Shown here: positions 1 through 20,639 of the stretch, in pieces
Numbering within the stretch: the stretch's first letter is position 1
Layout: every line of letters starts with the position of its first letter
Origin: Astropecten irregularis
Lineage: Eukaryota; Echinodermata; Asteroidea; Paxillosida; Astropectinidae
Assembly: GCA_963971285.1 (NCBI GenBank)
Contig: OZ020258.1
Coordinates: 7,150,614-7,214,613 of the forward strand
Reading direction: 5' to 3'
Length of the DNA stretch: 64,000 nt
The notes under the pieces: model-generated
What the model was told of the DNA's origin: nothing
Databases searched by the model: none
What the model saw: only the letters and a program-made list of their open reading frames with translations
Program-made: the position numbers and the translations under genes

Positions 1-183
1 ACATGAATAACAGCAAGGTATCAGTGATCTCAAAGTCTCGACCACAATGAATAATACAAAATGACCCTCTGATTAGTCAAAGCACACAGCTAGCCTGTGA
101 TACAATCAATGAATGATTTGATTAACTCAGTCATGTCTTGTCTCATCAGGGCACTGCTTAATGATTAGCAGATACGTATACCG

Positions 184-490
184 TTAAAGGTAGTATCATA
201 CTTTGGTAGCAAACCAACACAGAAATCTTCACAGATACTTCAATAATGCTGTATTTATCCAGAAAAGAGTAAAACCAGTGACCAAAATTATTTTTTTGAT
301 CTTTTAAAGATCAAAAATAAAAGAGAAAAGTCTAGAGAAATACTGTGGCCATTTTTCACTGTTTTCTCAAAAAGGGGGCACCGTATGGGACTGAAATTTT
401 CACAGATGACTGTGACTGTATCTTCCTTGATATTTTTGCCCATGAATCTGTATTTCTTTGACAAAAACCAAAGTGTGACACTACCTTTAA
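184..490 (-). mobile_element. TTAAAGGTA MITE, copy 1
   Basis: Family of about 300-380 bp with terminal inverted repeats TTAAAGGTARTATCATAC and an internal GATCTTTTAAAAGATC palindrome; no coding capacity. This copy is in reverse orientation and both termini are present. Confidence 0.75.
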
Positions 491-891
491 GTACCAAATA
501 CACAAAAATTAAATGACTTGGAGGATGGGACGAAGATGCATACAAATACAGGATGACGGACTGCATCTCACGCACAAATCAATGTATTCAAATACATTAC
601 ACATGTGGTACAACAGTATTCATGAACCACGATCATGTATACACCATATGTCTTCAACTTGTACACACATGACCGTGTGTAGGCCTACATGATACGACTA
701 AGGATCAATGCAAACACATAATAAATGTACAAAAAATTGTACACAGTAATAATAACTGATAACCATATTGATTTAATACATGATATCGCTGATTCTCCAC
801 TAGCTATTAACATATCTTCAACCTATTAAACATTTAGGCTCTTTATGATCACCAATCTTTAGAAAATTCACTTGATGTTACCAGATATACC

Positions 892-1255
892 TTAAAGGTA
901 TAATACATGATTGGTGAAGGTCATGGAACAGCACTCACACTTTGTCTAATCCAACATGCACATAAAATAGTTAGCATGTGAAAATTTGAGCTCAATCAGA
1001 CATCTAAGTCACGAAAAAACAGTGAAAACCCGACTCAATTTTTCTTATGAACATTAAGAATGGTTTTGATCTTACCCCAAGATCAAAACTGTTTTTGATG
1101 TTTGTTTTACTAATTTCTGGGTAAATACACCATTTCAGACGGAAATACTTTAACAGCATGTTTCTACTAGCACTATCTTCATACCCTGTAAGTTATAGAT
1201 AAATCTGTGAACATTTCTGTTTGGGTATGTTACCAATCCTGAACTGTACCTTTAA
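892..1255 (+). mobile_element. TTAAAGGTA MITE, variant B copy 1
   Basis: Variant with termini TTAAAGGTATAATACATGAT and ATCCTGAACTGTACCTTTAA. It shares the 3' half (ACCATTTCAG..CATACCCTGTAAGTTATA) with the main family but has a different 5' half. Confidence 0.7.
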
Positions 1256-1865
1256 AGGCCTTTACATGTATCAATTAGACCGACTCTATCAGGCTATTCC
1301 CTTCTCAAATTGTGTTCTAGGCCGGTCACATAAATGATAAATCTTCTCAGTGGGTCTCTTCAAAATGAAAAAGAAAATTCAATTTTTAATGTAAGATTTG
1401 AGTGTATAATAATTGTCATGACAAATGACTACGATAAAAGATGACTGCACACATATGCACCCTAGTTCAGAATCAGTACAAGCGCTGCACATCTTCCAAT
1501 GGTTCATTATTTAAGAAAAGCATCTTGGATACAATTAATTTGAGCCAAACGATGTAAGATAAACACATGTCATCATGTGCAGGAGTGATGTCCAGATCGA
1601 CATGGTTCTATAAATCCAGAGGATCCGTCACCTTGACAACAAACAGATGACTGGATCACGTATACTGTGGCAGTCAAATATTCTACAGGTTCAAGCAATC
1701 AACACAAAACAATACAGAACACAAATACCGGTATGCAGGAAAGAAAATCAATCAAATTGGTTTGATTTGACCTTTTGCATAGAATCATAAGTGGCTGAGG
1801 CTATAGCAGCTTACATAGCAGTGCCACTACATAAGAAGACAAAAAAGGGACAAATTATTAGTCAT

Positions 1866-2197
1866 TTAAAGGTATATCATACTTTTGTTTTTGTCAAAGA
1901 AATGCAGATTCACGGGCAATATCAAGAAAGATAAGCAACAGTCATGTGAAATTTCCAGTCCCATGCATGTGGTGCCCACTTTTTTAGAAAACAGTAAAAT
2001 TACGCTCACAGTATCAGGTGTTTTGATCTCAGAGATCAAAACTGTTTTTTGGTCTTTGATTTGACACTTTTCTTGATAAATAAAGCATTTCAAGCAGATT
2101 TTTTCTAACGGTATGATTCTACCGTCACCATCTAAGATATCTAGTAAATCTAAGTGTGAAGATTTCTATTTATTTCCAAAGTATGATAGTACCTTTA
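1866..2197 (+). mobile_element. TTAAAGGTA MITE, copy 2
   Basis: Forward copy; the 3' terminus is mutated to ACCTTTAG. Confidence 0.7.
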
Positions 2198-2424
2198 GGC
2201 TAAATATAGGGTTATTTAACTGGCAGAAGAACCAACAACAAATAGCGTGACATAGTTTAAAAAACAAACAAATATATGCTGGCCAAATGTTCAGAATTTG
2301 TAATTAACATCAGGTAAAATGTATATTTATTACAATATGCAATTCTGTTTCCTCTTGACTGGATCAAACTGAAAATGGATGATTTTTTTCTCATTGTGTA
2401 AGAATTTCCCTTATCGTTGCTTAG

Positions 2425-2795
2425 TTCAAAGGTAGTATCATACTTTGGTAAGAAACCAAAACAGAAATGTTCACAGATTTACGTATAACTTACAGGGTAT
2501 GAAGATGGTTGTGGTACAAACATACCGTTAAAAATTTTCCGTCTGAAATGGCGTAGGGCCTAAATATCCAGAAATTAGTAAAGCAACGATAAAAAATATT
2601 TTTGATCTTTTAAAAGATCAAAAATAAAAGAGAAAAGACTTAAGAAATACAGTGGCCGTTTTTCTGTTTTCTCAAAAAGTGAGCACCGTATGGGACTAAC
2701 ATTTTCACAGATTACTTTTACTGTATCATCCTTGATATTTTTGCTCATGGATCTGTATTTCTTTGACAAAAACCAAAGTATGATATTACCTTTAA
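2425..2795 (-). mobile_element. TTAAAGGTA MITE, copy 3
   Basis: Reverse, near full-length copy; the left end is mutated to TTCAAAGGTAG. Confidence 0.75.
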
Positions 2796-3066
2796 GCCCC
2801 TTGCTAATTGTCTTAAATTTATACACTTGTGCATTGATGCACCTTTGGCACTCCTGGTAACTTTACTCAGTGGCAGTAGGCCTGTAAATACAATGCACTG
2901 GTGCCCTTGATGAATCTCTTGTTGCCCTTGCCCACACTGTCAATTAACATGTGCCCCATGGGTTCTGAAGAATTGTTGAGTTGAGTTCTCTGAGTCCAAT
3001 CCTAGACCCTGCTACCTGTTTTTTTTAATACCGCGGTTTTTTTGTCACCCTCTCTCTTCATTGCTC

Positions 3067-3519
3067 TGGGCTGGATTTCATGAAGCTCTAAGATTAATCT
3101 TAAGATGAGTTGTCAGGATTCACCATAGTGATTAGTATTGTGAATCCTTAATGACTCAGGGAGTCAGGTTGGCACAGCGGTTCTTTCCTCGCCTAATTCA
3201 CCTCTGTGGACCGGGTTCAAGTCCGTCTCGGTCCACAAGTGGATTGGGTTTTTCAGGCCCTACCTGATTCTGTGGGTTTTACCCAGAATATTACTCTGGG
3301 GTTTTCCTCCCACCTCTAAAACTGTACCTTCTTCTCATCATCTTTCCATAAAAAGGTCTCATCAGGCTTTCGAGATACAGTGACTACTGGCCCGTGCTTT
3401 TGAGGAATCCTTGGTGTCATTACCAGAAATAAATAATAATAAAAAATCACACTTTGCCTAGTAATTAGGATTAGTACACACTTAAAGATCAATCTTAGTG
3501 CTTCGTGAAATTGGACCCT
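3067..3519. mobile_element. AAGATTAATCTTAAG palindromic element split by a SINE
   Basis: The left arm GATTTCATGAAGCTCTAAG (about 3074-3110) pairs with the right arm CTTAGTGCTTCGTGAAATTGG (ends about 3519). The middle (3155-3480) is foreign and contains a tRNA-like SINE head. A shorter intact relative lies at 57784-57923. Confidence 0.5.
3165..3245 (+). mobile_element. tRNA-derived SINE head
   Basis: Box A-like TTGGCACAGCGG and a perfect box B GGTTCAAGTCC (about 3207-3217), typical of an RNA polymerase III tRNA-derived SINE. It is inserted inside the palindrome at 3067-3519. Confidence 0.5.
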
Positions 3520-3544
3520 TGTCGCCTTGTTCATTGCCTTAATC

Positions 3545-3840
3545 ATAGCTGCTATCCTTTAAGTCTTAGCTCAGGTATCCTTAATCTTAGCCAGCTGGTA
3601 TCCTCAATCTTAGCCGGTACCCTTAATCTTAGCCAGCTGGTATCCTTAATCTTAGCCGGTACCCTTAATCTTAGCCAGCTGGTATCCTTAATCTTAGCCG
3701 GTACCCTTAATCTTAGCCAGTACCCTAAATCTTAGTCGGTACCCTTATCTTAGTCAGTACAGTTAATCTTACCCAGTACCCTTAATCTTTTTAGCCAATA
3801 CCCATAATCTTAACTGGTACCCTTAATCTTAGCCGGTATA
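3545..3840 (+). repeat. Minisatellite, CTTAATCTTAGCC units
   Basis: About 13 imperfect units of 20-22 bp such as GGTACCCTTAATCTTAGCC, alternating GGTACCC and GCTGGTATCC variants. The array decays toward the right. Confidence 0.85.
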
Positions 3841-4149
3841 CCCTTGCGATATAGTCTTTGTTTTAATGTCCAGGACTGCATGAGCATTAAAATTTTAATG
3901 AGCAAAATTTGTATGCTAAGCAATTTGCTTATAAAGCACCGTGAGCTCGATCTATGGAATTGGCCCTCAGGGTGCCCCAGCCTGGTCATCATGCATTAAT
4001 TCATGGTGCCCCTGGTCATTCCTCCGGTGCCCTCTGATGGCTATTAGTCTTATTGCCATCAATTGCTTGCCCTTCACTTAGTATAATAATGAAGCAAGAT
4101 TGTCATGTCCCTTCAAATATTCCATATGGACATTTCAGTAATAATATTT

Positions 4150-4523
4150 CAGGTAATATCATACTTTGGTTTTTATCAAAGAAATACAGATTCATTGGCA
4201 TAAATATCAAGACAGATACAATAATCAGTCATCTGTGAAAATTTCAGTCCCATACGGTGCCCACTTTTTGAGAAAACAGTGAAAAACAGCCAAAGTATTT
4301 CTTAGTCTTTTCTCTTTTATTATTGATCTTTTAAAAGAACAAAAAGATTTTTGGTCGTTGTTTTACTATTGATAAATACACCATTTCAGGCAGAAAATTT
4401 TAACAGTATGTTTCTACACCATCTTCATACCCTGTAAAAAAAAGGAAGTTATACACAAGTACATAAATCTGTGAAGATTTCTGTTTTGGTTTCTTACCAA
4501 TTAAAGTATGATTCTACCTTTAA
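4150..4523 (+). mobile_element. TTAAAGGTA MITE, copy 4
   Basis: Forward copy abutting the next element: its 3' terminus at 4520-4523 is shared with the start of the following copy. Confidence 0.7.
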
Positions 4524-5064
4524 AGGTACAGTACAGGATCAACATACCCAAACAGAAATGTTCACAGATTTCCAAATGACTTACAGCTAGGATATGAAGA
4601 TGGTGCTGGTACCTAGAAATAGGCTATACATGTACCGTTAAAATATTTCCCTCTGAAATGGTATGTACCACCACCATCTTCATACCCCGTAAGTTATACG
4701 TAAATCTGTGAACATAAAGAACCAAAAACAGAAATGTTCACAGATTTACGTATAACTTACAGGGTATGAAGATGCATGGTGGTGGTAGAAACATACCGTT
4801 AAAATGTTTCCGCCTGAAATGGTGTATTTGTCCAGAAATTTGTAAAACAACGACAGAAAATCTTCTTGATCTTTTAAAAGATCACTGAAAATAACAGAGA
4901 AAAGACTTAAGAAATACTGTGGCTGTTTTTCACTGTTTTCTCAAAAAGTGGGCACAGTATGGGACTGAAATTTTCACAGATGACTTTTACTGTATCTGTC
5001 TTGATATTTGTGCCCATGAATCTGTACTTCTTTGATAAAAACCAAAGTATGATATTACCTTTAA
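4520..5064 (-). mobile_element. TTAAAGGTA MITE, composite copy
   Basis: Starts as a reverse variant B copy, contains a second oppositely oriented segment (CACCATCTTCATACCCCGTAA, about 4673-4715) and ends as a full reverse copy. It looks like two elements nested or recombined. Confidence 0.65.
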
Positions 5065-6737
5065 GGACATGCAACATATGCCCCATGCCAGAGTATACGT
5101 ACATTTCACAATTTGAAATCAATCGACCTATACAATATACCTATAAACTTGAACATGGAATTAAATGCCACTATCGACAATACAAAATAAAATACATGAA
5201 CCCAATCACATCATTTGTACATGTGCGCATCAATACATTCAACATTTAAAATGCCATATGTGGACATGTATGTCTGCATTCAAATCTCACTATTTGCTCT
5301 AGTGATTATTCTGTTTCTATAACCACAATATGGGCCAGGAAACAAGGTTATATAAGCACCCAAAGTCTCAATGCCTTATTCTAGTCATACATAATCCTCA
5401 TACAAAGTTTGAACGTGAATTTCACAGGGAAATTCCACTGGTTGAGAAATAAAAAAGTAACTCATTTTACCCTTTGCCCTATGATGTATATTTTTTTTCT
5501 TGTAAGAAAAAAAAATTCCATGACATGCAATTTAATGGTGCTATATACATGTAGCATACTTGTACATTGTAAATTTAATTTCTCCACAAAATTGTATTTT
5601 ACCAGAATGATTTGTAATATTTCAATCCCACTCAGTATATCATACAAATACAATTAAATTGTTCCTTTAATAAACAACCAAATTATAAGCTATGATCTTT
5701 GTACTAGTAAAAATGTGAACTGTGCTCATGCATGACAACCCCTCTGGGTCCGGTAACTGGAACAGCCATTTCTCTCTCTCTCCCCTTTTCACACACTGTG
5801 AAAATTTCACATTGATAAAGAAAGCAGCCTGAGTTCGTTCGTAGGCAGTTATAGTAAAGCATGGTGTAGTACACTGAACAGCAATGCACACACAGCGCTC
5901 ATAATATACATTGCTAGTTACTGTGTCCGCACAAATTATAAATATGATGTTATTCATTTGCTGGATAAGAAACTGAAAAGAAATAATGGATATTGTATAG
6001 GTTTCTTTTCAAATTGTCATAACTACCTATATGTTATTTCATGCTGAGTATATCAACATTTGCCAAAACAAAATACACGTCAATATAATTAATCAATTTA
6101 TAACAGGTTGTATATCCAAAAATCAAAGTTAAAGCAAAGCTGTTTTTCCATATTGAGCACGTTTGTACTTGCTTTATAGAACATTAGGCCTATTTTATGC
6201 AACATAACTTTCATGCAGGCCAATGCAATGTATCATGTACATGTACACTACGTTGCTGTTTTCTTATAGGCTTTATAACCTCTTGATTTTAGGCATTTTA
6301 ATATGAAGCGAAATCAGCAGGTGAAATAGTAATTATGGACAAAACATATGATCATCTTCCAGTTATTCTGATGCAAAAAAGGGAAGGACTGAAGTGATAT
6401 AAAGGTTTTCCTTCCTGAGTGGTGTATAAAGAGGACAGCCAGTAAGCTCCAAAATATGGACAGAATCCATATCCACAATCCATCCCATTCTATCAGTCGT
6501 GTTTCTAAAAAAAAAAAAAAAATTCTGTCATTTCAATTCTTTTCCATCCACTCATCCCACTATACATTCAATATATTCCATCCCATTCCATCTATTTCAA
6601 GAAATAAATCTATTCAGCTGCATTTGGATTAACTGCAACTACTCAAAGTCAATAAGCAATAAACTGCTGCAAACTGCTCATCAGCCACAATAAAACATCA
6701 AAACATCAGGCCTTCCTAACTCCAAGTATTTTGTAAT

Positions 6738-6866
6738 TAAAGGTAATACTTTGGTTTTTGTTTTAAAAAATGCAGATTTATGAGCAAAAATATCAAGAAA
6801 GAAACAGCAACAGTCAACTGTGAAATTTTCTGTCCCATATCATGCCCACTTTTTGCAAAAACAGTT
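6738..6866 (+). mobile_element. TTAAAGGTA MITE, 5' fragment
   Basis: Only the first ~130 bp of the family, ending at the CCCACTTTTTG segment. Confidence 0.6.
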
Positions 6867-7250
6867 GGCTGGAAATTCAACTTTCACTGGAATTTATCTA
6901 TTTGTGGTGGCACTAGCACTCAAGCTTCGGTGATAGCATAATTGAATGAGATAAAAAAGAGCTTTTCAGACTGAAAAGTTTGTATAACAATTCAAGTGCT
7001 ATACTTATATTTCCTTTGTCTGTTGAAAACCTTAGACAATTCTGGACAATTCTGGTGTTTTTTGGGGTTAAATATAACTGAATGTTGTTTTTGAACAGCA
7101 ACTTATAGCCTGACTGTGCATGATTGCTCATACATTGCAACAGATGTTTTCACTTTACTTAAACGTTTTGGAAACACATTCCTGTTTTACAATTTAGGCC
7201 TACTTTCAGAGGGTGCAGGGCAATGTCTTTTCTAACTAATGTCCTTTTTA

Positions 7251-7430
7251 TCAAATAACTACAAGGGAAACTGACTGGTAAATTGTAAATCAATTGAAAA
7301 GTGAACAAAGAAAAATTCACTGGAGTGGGATTCGAAACAATGACCTCAGGAATACCGTGCCGGCATTCTTACCGACAGAGCTTTCCAGCCCTATGTTGGT
7401 GGTGTCCTGAATAGTCAATTATCTTTGTTC
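7251..7430 (-). mobile_element. tRNA-derived SINE, copy 1
   Basis: Minus-strand tRNA-like head followed by the conserved tail whose + strand reads ACAAGGGAAACTGACTGG. Box B is mutated (GTTTCGAATCCC). Confidence 0.65.
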
Positions 7431-8424
7431 TTTCTTTGTTACTCCTACAGGCCAAGCAGACATTTGTACGTCCAAAGACAAAAGTTATCTGAACAAAATA
7501 GGTCTGGTTTTAACAAGGACAAAAATGGTTTGAACCTCTTGACTTGACCTCAGTCTTAACACTACATCTGCATTTATTCCAGTACATGTACAGTATGAAT
7601 CTTACATATACGATGATGTGTAAGCTACATGATCAGCTGATAAAGCAGAGCTATGGCAGAGGGAGACATTTCTACATTTAATGTGCTTCAAATAGCACAA
7701 AGAGTTTATCTGCCCTTGAAATTTTCCTTAGGGTTACAATTGGCTGAACATAAGCTGCATAAAAATGTATATATTCATCTCTCCAGAAAGGGGCAAACGA
7801 ATGGTTATAAATAAAAATTGAATTAACTACATGATTTTACATAGCATTTACATTGTTCCATCTCTCCTAGATAGATTACAATCCAGGTGATTTCATTTGG
7901 ATTTGATCGGTTCAAATATCAGATTGGGAATGTGCACTCAAAATAAAATCATGGTGAAATGTACATCTACTGTATCTACATACATGTAGGTTACCTAAAA
8001 AATGTATGCAATACCATGGCCTTGCTTGTTTTGAAATGCATGCATTTCAAACATTTCTGTCATATTTTGACATCCGAAATTCAAGCCTTATCTGCTTGTT
8101 TTCTGGCAATAAATCTTACAATTTTTATACAAAGATCATGAAGATCAACGTTCTTGAATTGCGAACAAGCAAATGGTTTTCTGGTCAGTTTTCATTGGTT
8201 TTAAGAGACAGTTCCAATAATAATCTAACTGGCTCTTCAAAACACATGAAGTGGACTCGTCCGACAAATCAATATGCCTATTTATTGCCCATGAAATGAC
8301 TAAGCTGGAGAATAGCTTTACATTGATTTACTGCACAGCACTCGGGTGAGCTACAAACAATGCATCTTTCTTTAACCGCTGAAACCCGAGACAATTCAGG
8401 AGATTTTATTTTTAAAGGTTGCAG

Positions 8425-8799
8425 TTAAAGGTAATATCATACTTTGGTTTTTTGTCAGAAAAATGCACTCATGGATAAAAATATCAAGGAAGATACAGTA
8501 GGTCCTTACAGTTATCTGTGAAATTTTCAGTCCCATACAGTGCCCACTTTACTGAGAAAGCAGTGAAAAACGGCCACAATTTATTTTAATTTTTAAATGT
8601 TTTCAATGGATTCTTGATCTTCCAAAGATCAAAATAATTTTTGGTCAATTGGTTTTATTCTTTTCTGGATGAATACAGTATTTCAGACAGAAAAATCTTA
8701 AAGGTATGTTTCTGCCATCGCCATCTTTATACCCTGTAAGTTATAAATGTGAAGATTTCTGTTTTGGTATGCGCTACCAAAGTATGATACTACCTTTAA
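8425..8799 (+). mobile_element. TTAAAGGTA MITE, copy 5
   Basis: Full-length forward copy with both terminal repeats. Confidence 0.75.
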
Positions 8800-8946
8800 A
8801 GCTGATAAAATTATTGTGGCCTTTGTTGACTGAATAGCTGGACAGGCTAATTACACCTTATGACCTGGCAGTGAGGTGGACAGCTAGTTGTCATGGGAAT
8901 TTGTCTCCCCTAAGTTGATTATCAAGCATGATAGTCACCCATTCAA

Positions 8947-9314
8947 TTAAAGGTATTATACATGATTGGTAAAGGTCACACAACAACACTCACACTATGT
9001 CTAATCCAGCACATGCACATGAAATGATAAACCTGTGAAAATTTGAGCTCAATCAGACATCTGAGTCCGGCCAAGAAACTAGCAAAAAAGTCTCCTTTTT
9101 TTCTCATAAAACATAAAGAATGAAATATTATCGTGATCGTTAAACGTAAATTATTTGTTTTACACTTTTTCTAAACAAATAAATTATAGCATTTCAGGCA
9201 GAAATATTTTAGCAAGAGGATCCTATTATGTCCATCTTTGTAGCGTGTAAGTTATAGGTAAATCTATGGACAACTGTAATTTGGTTTGTTACTAATCCTG
9301 TACTGTACCTTTAA
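8947..9314 (+). mobile_element. TTAAAGGTA MITE, variant B copy 2
   Basis: Full-length forward variant B copy (TTAAAGGTATTATACATGAT to CTGTACTGTACCTTTAA). Confidence 0.7.
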
Positions 9315-10772
9315 AATTGTGTTTTTAAGCCTCAATATTAATTATATTTATTCCGCAATCTTATTCATTAATGATACCTTCGTCCATACATTAAATTGGT
9401 TTGGGTATGCAGTGTCAAAGCTAGGTTAAGAAGAAAAAAAAAGAAAAAATATCTTTAAAGTAAAAAAACAACAACTATTTTCTAGTACTACAATCTCAAT
9501 CAATTTAATTAATTAGTAGACTGAGTCATAACTAATCCAGTTTTTTAATTTATTTCTTCACACACACACACACACAAAAAGGATCAGACTAAATTTTTAA
9601 ATTTCACAACTCCTGCCTGTGAATGAATTGTTTTCCCACTAGATACATTTTGTTGAGCAAGTCATGATTAATACTCTATTGCTTTAACTGTGATCTCAGG
9701 TATCTTTCATTCGACTCAACGGTCTTGAGACCTCCGTCTATGGCAGGTTTGAACCCAGGCCAGAGAAGTGTTGAGATGCTTGCAAGCAATTCTTTCAAAT
9801 CTAGAGCTCAAATATAACTATGAGAAGGAGTCGGTGGCTCTATGCCTGAGTGATTAAATAGGAACTAAATTGTATCTTCTATCTAGTGCTCTAGGGGCAC
9901 TTTTATATGCATCCATAGTGAATGCATACATTTTGCTAGGAGCAATAATGATAATAATGTAACATTAAAGTGTATTGTACAGTTGATTGGTTGATATTAA
10001 ATCATAATAGTTTATTATAATAATGAATACTTCATTCATTATAGTTCGTAGATCATGATTTTGAATTAATTGGGAGTATCATTCAATTTGTAAGCAAAGA
10101 ACAGCCTAAAAGCTTTTAAAATGATTTACTATCATTCACAAATGTCTTTTACAATAAATGTCATGAATGTAATTTGTGCGTGTAATTGTTGACCTTGCGA
10201 GAAAGTCTTTAAATTGTCATTTTAATAGTGATACTCAGACTGAGCTACATAGTGTACATGACGTTCTCCGATCTGTATGTCTGTGCCTTCAAGCTAAGGC
10301 CAAACAAAATAAAAGTTATGTTTCTTTTTACCTATCAACACAACTGCAAGTGGCCTGGGTAGTTGATTTATATGCACAATGTCTCTGTAGTAAGTTGTAT
10401 TAAATATAGCCGACTATAGCAAGTAATGTAACACAATAGAACATTTTTCTTAATTTTTTATTCTTTCATTGTAGTACGTAAAACATACTTAAGGAATATA
10501 ATCATGAACATGATATTAAGAAATTATAAAGGTTGTCTTTTCAATTGTTCGAATTCTCAAAGCAGCTTAGTCAGAAATGAACAATGATGTTAAAGTTAAC
10601 TTAGCCAGAGTCAGACACTAGGCAGTATATGCCTAGTCAGTACAAGACTTAAAGGCCCCCCCCCCTCCATAATGAACACCCCCCCCCCCAAAAAAAAATG
10701 TTTTTTTTTTTTATCATTGAATGATTGATAAATCAAATGATTCTTTGTTTAAACAATATTTTCACTTGGGCA

Positions 10773-11043
10773 AGAATTCCACTGATGACCATTGTGTGCA
10801 CAACTCTATGGAACCAGCAGAGGGCGTTTTGAGATAAACGTTTGCCGCTGCATTCAAAGTGTATCACGTCACTGTAACAAGTTGAACGTTAGGTCAAAAC
10901 CCCCAGGCAAAAAACTCACTTTTCAGATCATTGCCCCGGTCTTACAAAGCTGAGATTGAAGTTCATCGTAATTTGTATCCAGTACGGTAACTCTTATAGG
11001 ATATATTAAACCCCTTGTCTGTAATGGTCATCAGTGGAATTCT
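10773..11043. mobile_element. 271-bp element with perfect 21-bp inverted ends
   Basis: Ends AGAATTCCACTGATGACC.. at 10773-10793 are perfectly repeated in reverse at 11023-11043. There is no coding capacity and no second copy in the window. Confidence 0.65.
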
Positions 11044-11477
11044 TCCATTCACTTTCATTTAAAACAATCATGATATTGATATTTAAACTCAAAAGTTCTT
11101 GAGATTTCTACCTCCATGTTGAAAGTAAAGGCAGACAACAACAACAATGGAAAAAGGGAAAGTTCATTCACTTGATATCTTTCAATTCGAAAACGTCTAA
11201 CAAATAAAATATGGTTAGGGATATAAAGAGAACAACTAACTACTGAATATTGCTTACCTTTCTGTGATTTTCTTAACTTTACAGAGAGCACAAACGTTGA
11301 TAATGACATGTTTTGCTCATTTTTATCACGACCTTTTTGTGGGAGATAGAAAAAAGTTCCCAGTGGACTAACTTTTCTACGACTATTGGTGGCGCTCTGC
11401 CAACTTTTTGTTCGCTGTTCCTCATTTGCATGATTTATGAATAATAAATTGAAAGGAAAAATCCCGGATGTTTAAAA

Positions 11478-11701
11478 GGCCCTGGCTGGTCGCTAAGCAT
11501 GAAATTTCTGTCTTAATAAAAACGGGATTAACAACCAAGTTTACATTTGTTGTGTATCATATGTGATTGTTCTTTGGCTGTTTTTGTTTGCTGACCGTGA
11601 ATATAAAATGGAGTTTTTTAATAGTGGTTTGTTTTATTGGGCAAGACATTTTTATGCTAAGCAATGTTGTTGTGCTTAGCAGCTCCATGAAATTAGCCCC
11701 A
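11478..11701. mobile_element. GGGGCCAATTTCAT palindromic MITE, copy 1
   Basis: Ends GCTTAGCAGCTCCATGAAAT then TAGCCCC; the left end is decayed. It contains the family's TTTGCTGACCGTGAATAT segment. It lies directly upstream of the putative PCMTD promoter. Confidence 0.55.
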
Positions 11702-11837
11702 GACAGGTTTGTTTTGAATGACGTCATAACCCTTTAACTATGTCGCAGTAGGCTGTGTGTTCGCGGGGAAACTTTGCGGAAAATCGTTGATTTTTGTCGC
11801 TTATCGTTCACCGATTTCGCGGGGAAGCTCACCAGAG
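11700..11837 (+). promoter_or_regulatory. PCMTD1: Putative PCMTD promoter and non-coding first exon
   Basis: A locally CpG-richer stretch ends in a consensus donor (accagag|gtgagt, GT at 11838-11839). The acceptor at 12469-12470 (cttgatccag) lies only 11 nt before the PCMTD start codon, so a 633-bp 5'UTR intron is likely. A perfect palindromic CRE/ATF site TGACGTCA lies at 11719-11726. If transcription starts upstream of 11740, the leader also carries a three-codon upstream ORF (ATG TCG CAG TAG). The transcription start is inferred, not seen. Confidence 0.45.
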
Positions 11838-12445
11838 GTGAGTTTGGGGGTTCTCGATTGCTCTGGGAGGTTTGGGATTGCAATCGCGAGATTATTTCGC
11901 GTATTTTGGACGTAGTTTGTTTGGATCTTTCACAATGTTTTGGGGCTGTCATTTTGTTATGTTGTTTATTTTCATTGAGGTGTATTTTCCTTTTCGTCGT
12001 GTGTGTGATAATGTTAATGATTGATTTATCTTGTGTTATTGAAATGCTCATTGTGTGCCAAATGTTCGATGGGTCATGCAGATATTTTAGTGAAATAAAT
12101 GATCGATGTGCAGTTTTTCCCAGAAGGAATTCTGCAGATCGGTTAAGATTTCCCTTTCATTATAAACTCAAAATATTTTCAACACAGAAATTAGTTGGGC
12201 GATAAAACATGGACAAGTTTTGAAAAAAGTGCATGATTTCCATAAACGTTTTGAAAAGTGGAAGTCTATCATTAGTTTGGCGTTGCTCAGTTTAATACAC
12301 TCAGGTTAGCCGGTACCGAGACCCAGTCGTATTTAGGTAGGGCCTAAGTTAGTTTACTGTAGAAGCTGGGTACCAGCTTAATGTTCGGTATAGCTGTGTT
12401 TGTTATAGTGGCATTCCACTGTAATACATTTATGCTAGTACTTGA

Positions 12446-19824
<7,379 letters not shown>

Positions 19825-20169
19825 AAAAAAATAACAAAACTTTGTGTGCTGACAAAAAATTCCCTCAATTTGTTGCCTGGCACTGGCGGAGAATGGTGTG
19901 GCTTTTGGAAACCTTTTATTGATTGACGTGTGACCTATCGGGCTAGCCTCTTTGTCAGTATTAGAGTTAATGTTATCTGGATGACATCACGTAATATAAC
20001 AACTGAGCACAAGTGTTGACCGAAAGATTACCGGCATCAGTCTCCCTACCTTCAATGGGCATTTCACCTGTCAGATAATATCAAATTGACGACACCTTGG
20101 GACTAGACTTCTATGCCTGGTAGGTCCTCATTTCTTCCCCAGTATCTGAACATACTGTCTGAGGAACCA

Positions 20170-20306
20170 GGGATCGATTTTAAGAAGCTCTACGATCGAT
20201 CCTAACTCAAGTTACGAAGGATAACCCATCATATCCTACGTATGGCTGCAATGCATCATAAGTCCTACAATTGATAGTTAGTTACGATAAGTTTGGTGAC
20301 ATCGAT
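20170..20306 (+). mobile_element. GGGGTCGATTTCA MITE, copy 1
   Basis: About 140 bp: GGATCGATTTTAAGAAGCTC to GTTTGGTGACATCGA, with the family core GGATAACCCATC and TGCATCATAAGTCCTAC. Confidence 0.65.
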
Positions 20307-20639
20307 TTCCGATAAAGTGTTTCAGATTACTGTGGAAGTAACTAATTGCCTCTGTCTGTTTTTCTCCGGCATATTTCTGGAGTTCCTGAAAAAAATTAGT
20401 CACAGTGTGGCTACGTTGCACTATAACTTTTCCTGTAAATAGCAACATTCCTTTCGTGAAGGAAAGTTGGATACGTTTTGTATTGCCGTGATATTTTGAA
20501 CAAGAAAATGATATGGTTGGGTTTAGATTTAACAAAGATAACAAAAAGTTGCATGTACAGTACATAACAGTTGGATATTTTTTGGCTTTGGCCCTTTCAT
20601 TCCCATACCCAGGGTCTGTCAGTCTCATATGCCCTCCAC

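Larger units (their letters stand above)
1..11699. other. Gene-free upstream region rich in MITEs
   Basis: No conserved exon was found on either strand; the open frames are short and many are translations of repeats. The recognisable content is the TTAAAGGTA MITEs, one SINE, a broken palindrome at 3067-3519, a minisatellite at 3545-3840 and a 271-bp inverted-repeat element at 10773. The stretches between (for example 5.1-6.7 kb and 9.3-10.7 kb) show nothing I recognise apart from poly(A), (CA)n at about 9560-9576 and homopolymer runs. Confidence 0.6.

Noticed and set aside
4907..5122. Short frames containing [16 protein letters not shown], seen at many places
   Set aside because: The same peptide recurs wherever the TTAAAGGTA MITE occurs; it is repeat translation.
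11774..12205. 143-codon plus-strand frame across the PCMTD leader intron
   Set aside because: It runs straight through the consensus donor at 11838 into an AT-rich intron with no homology.
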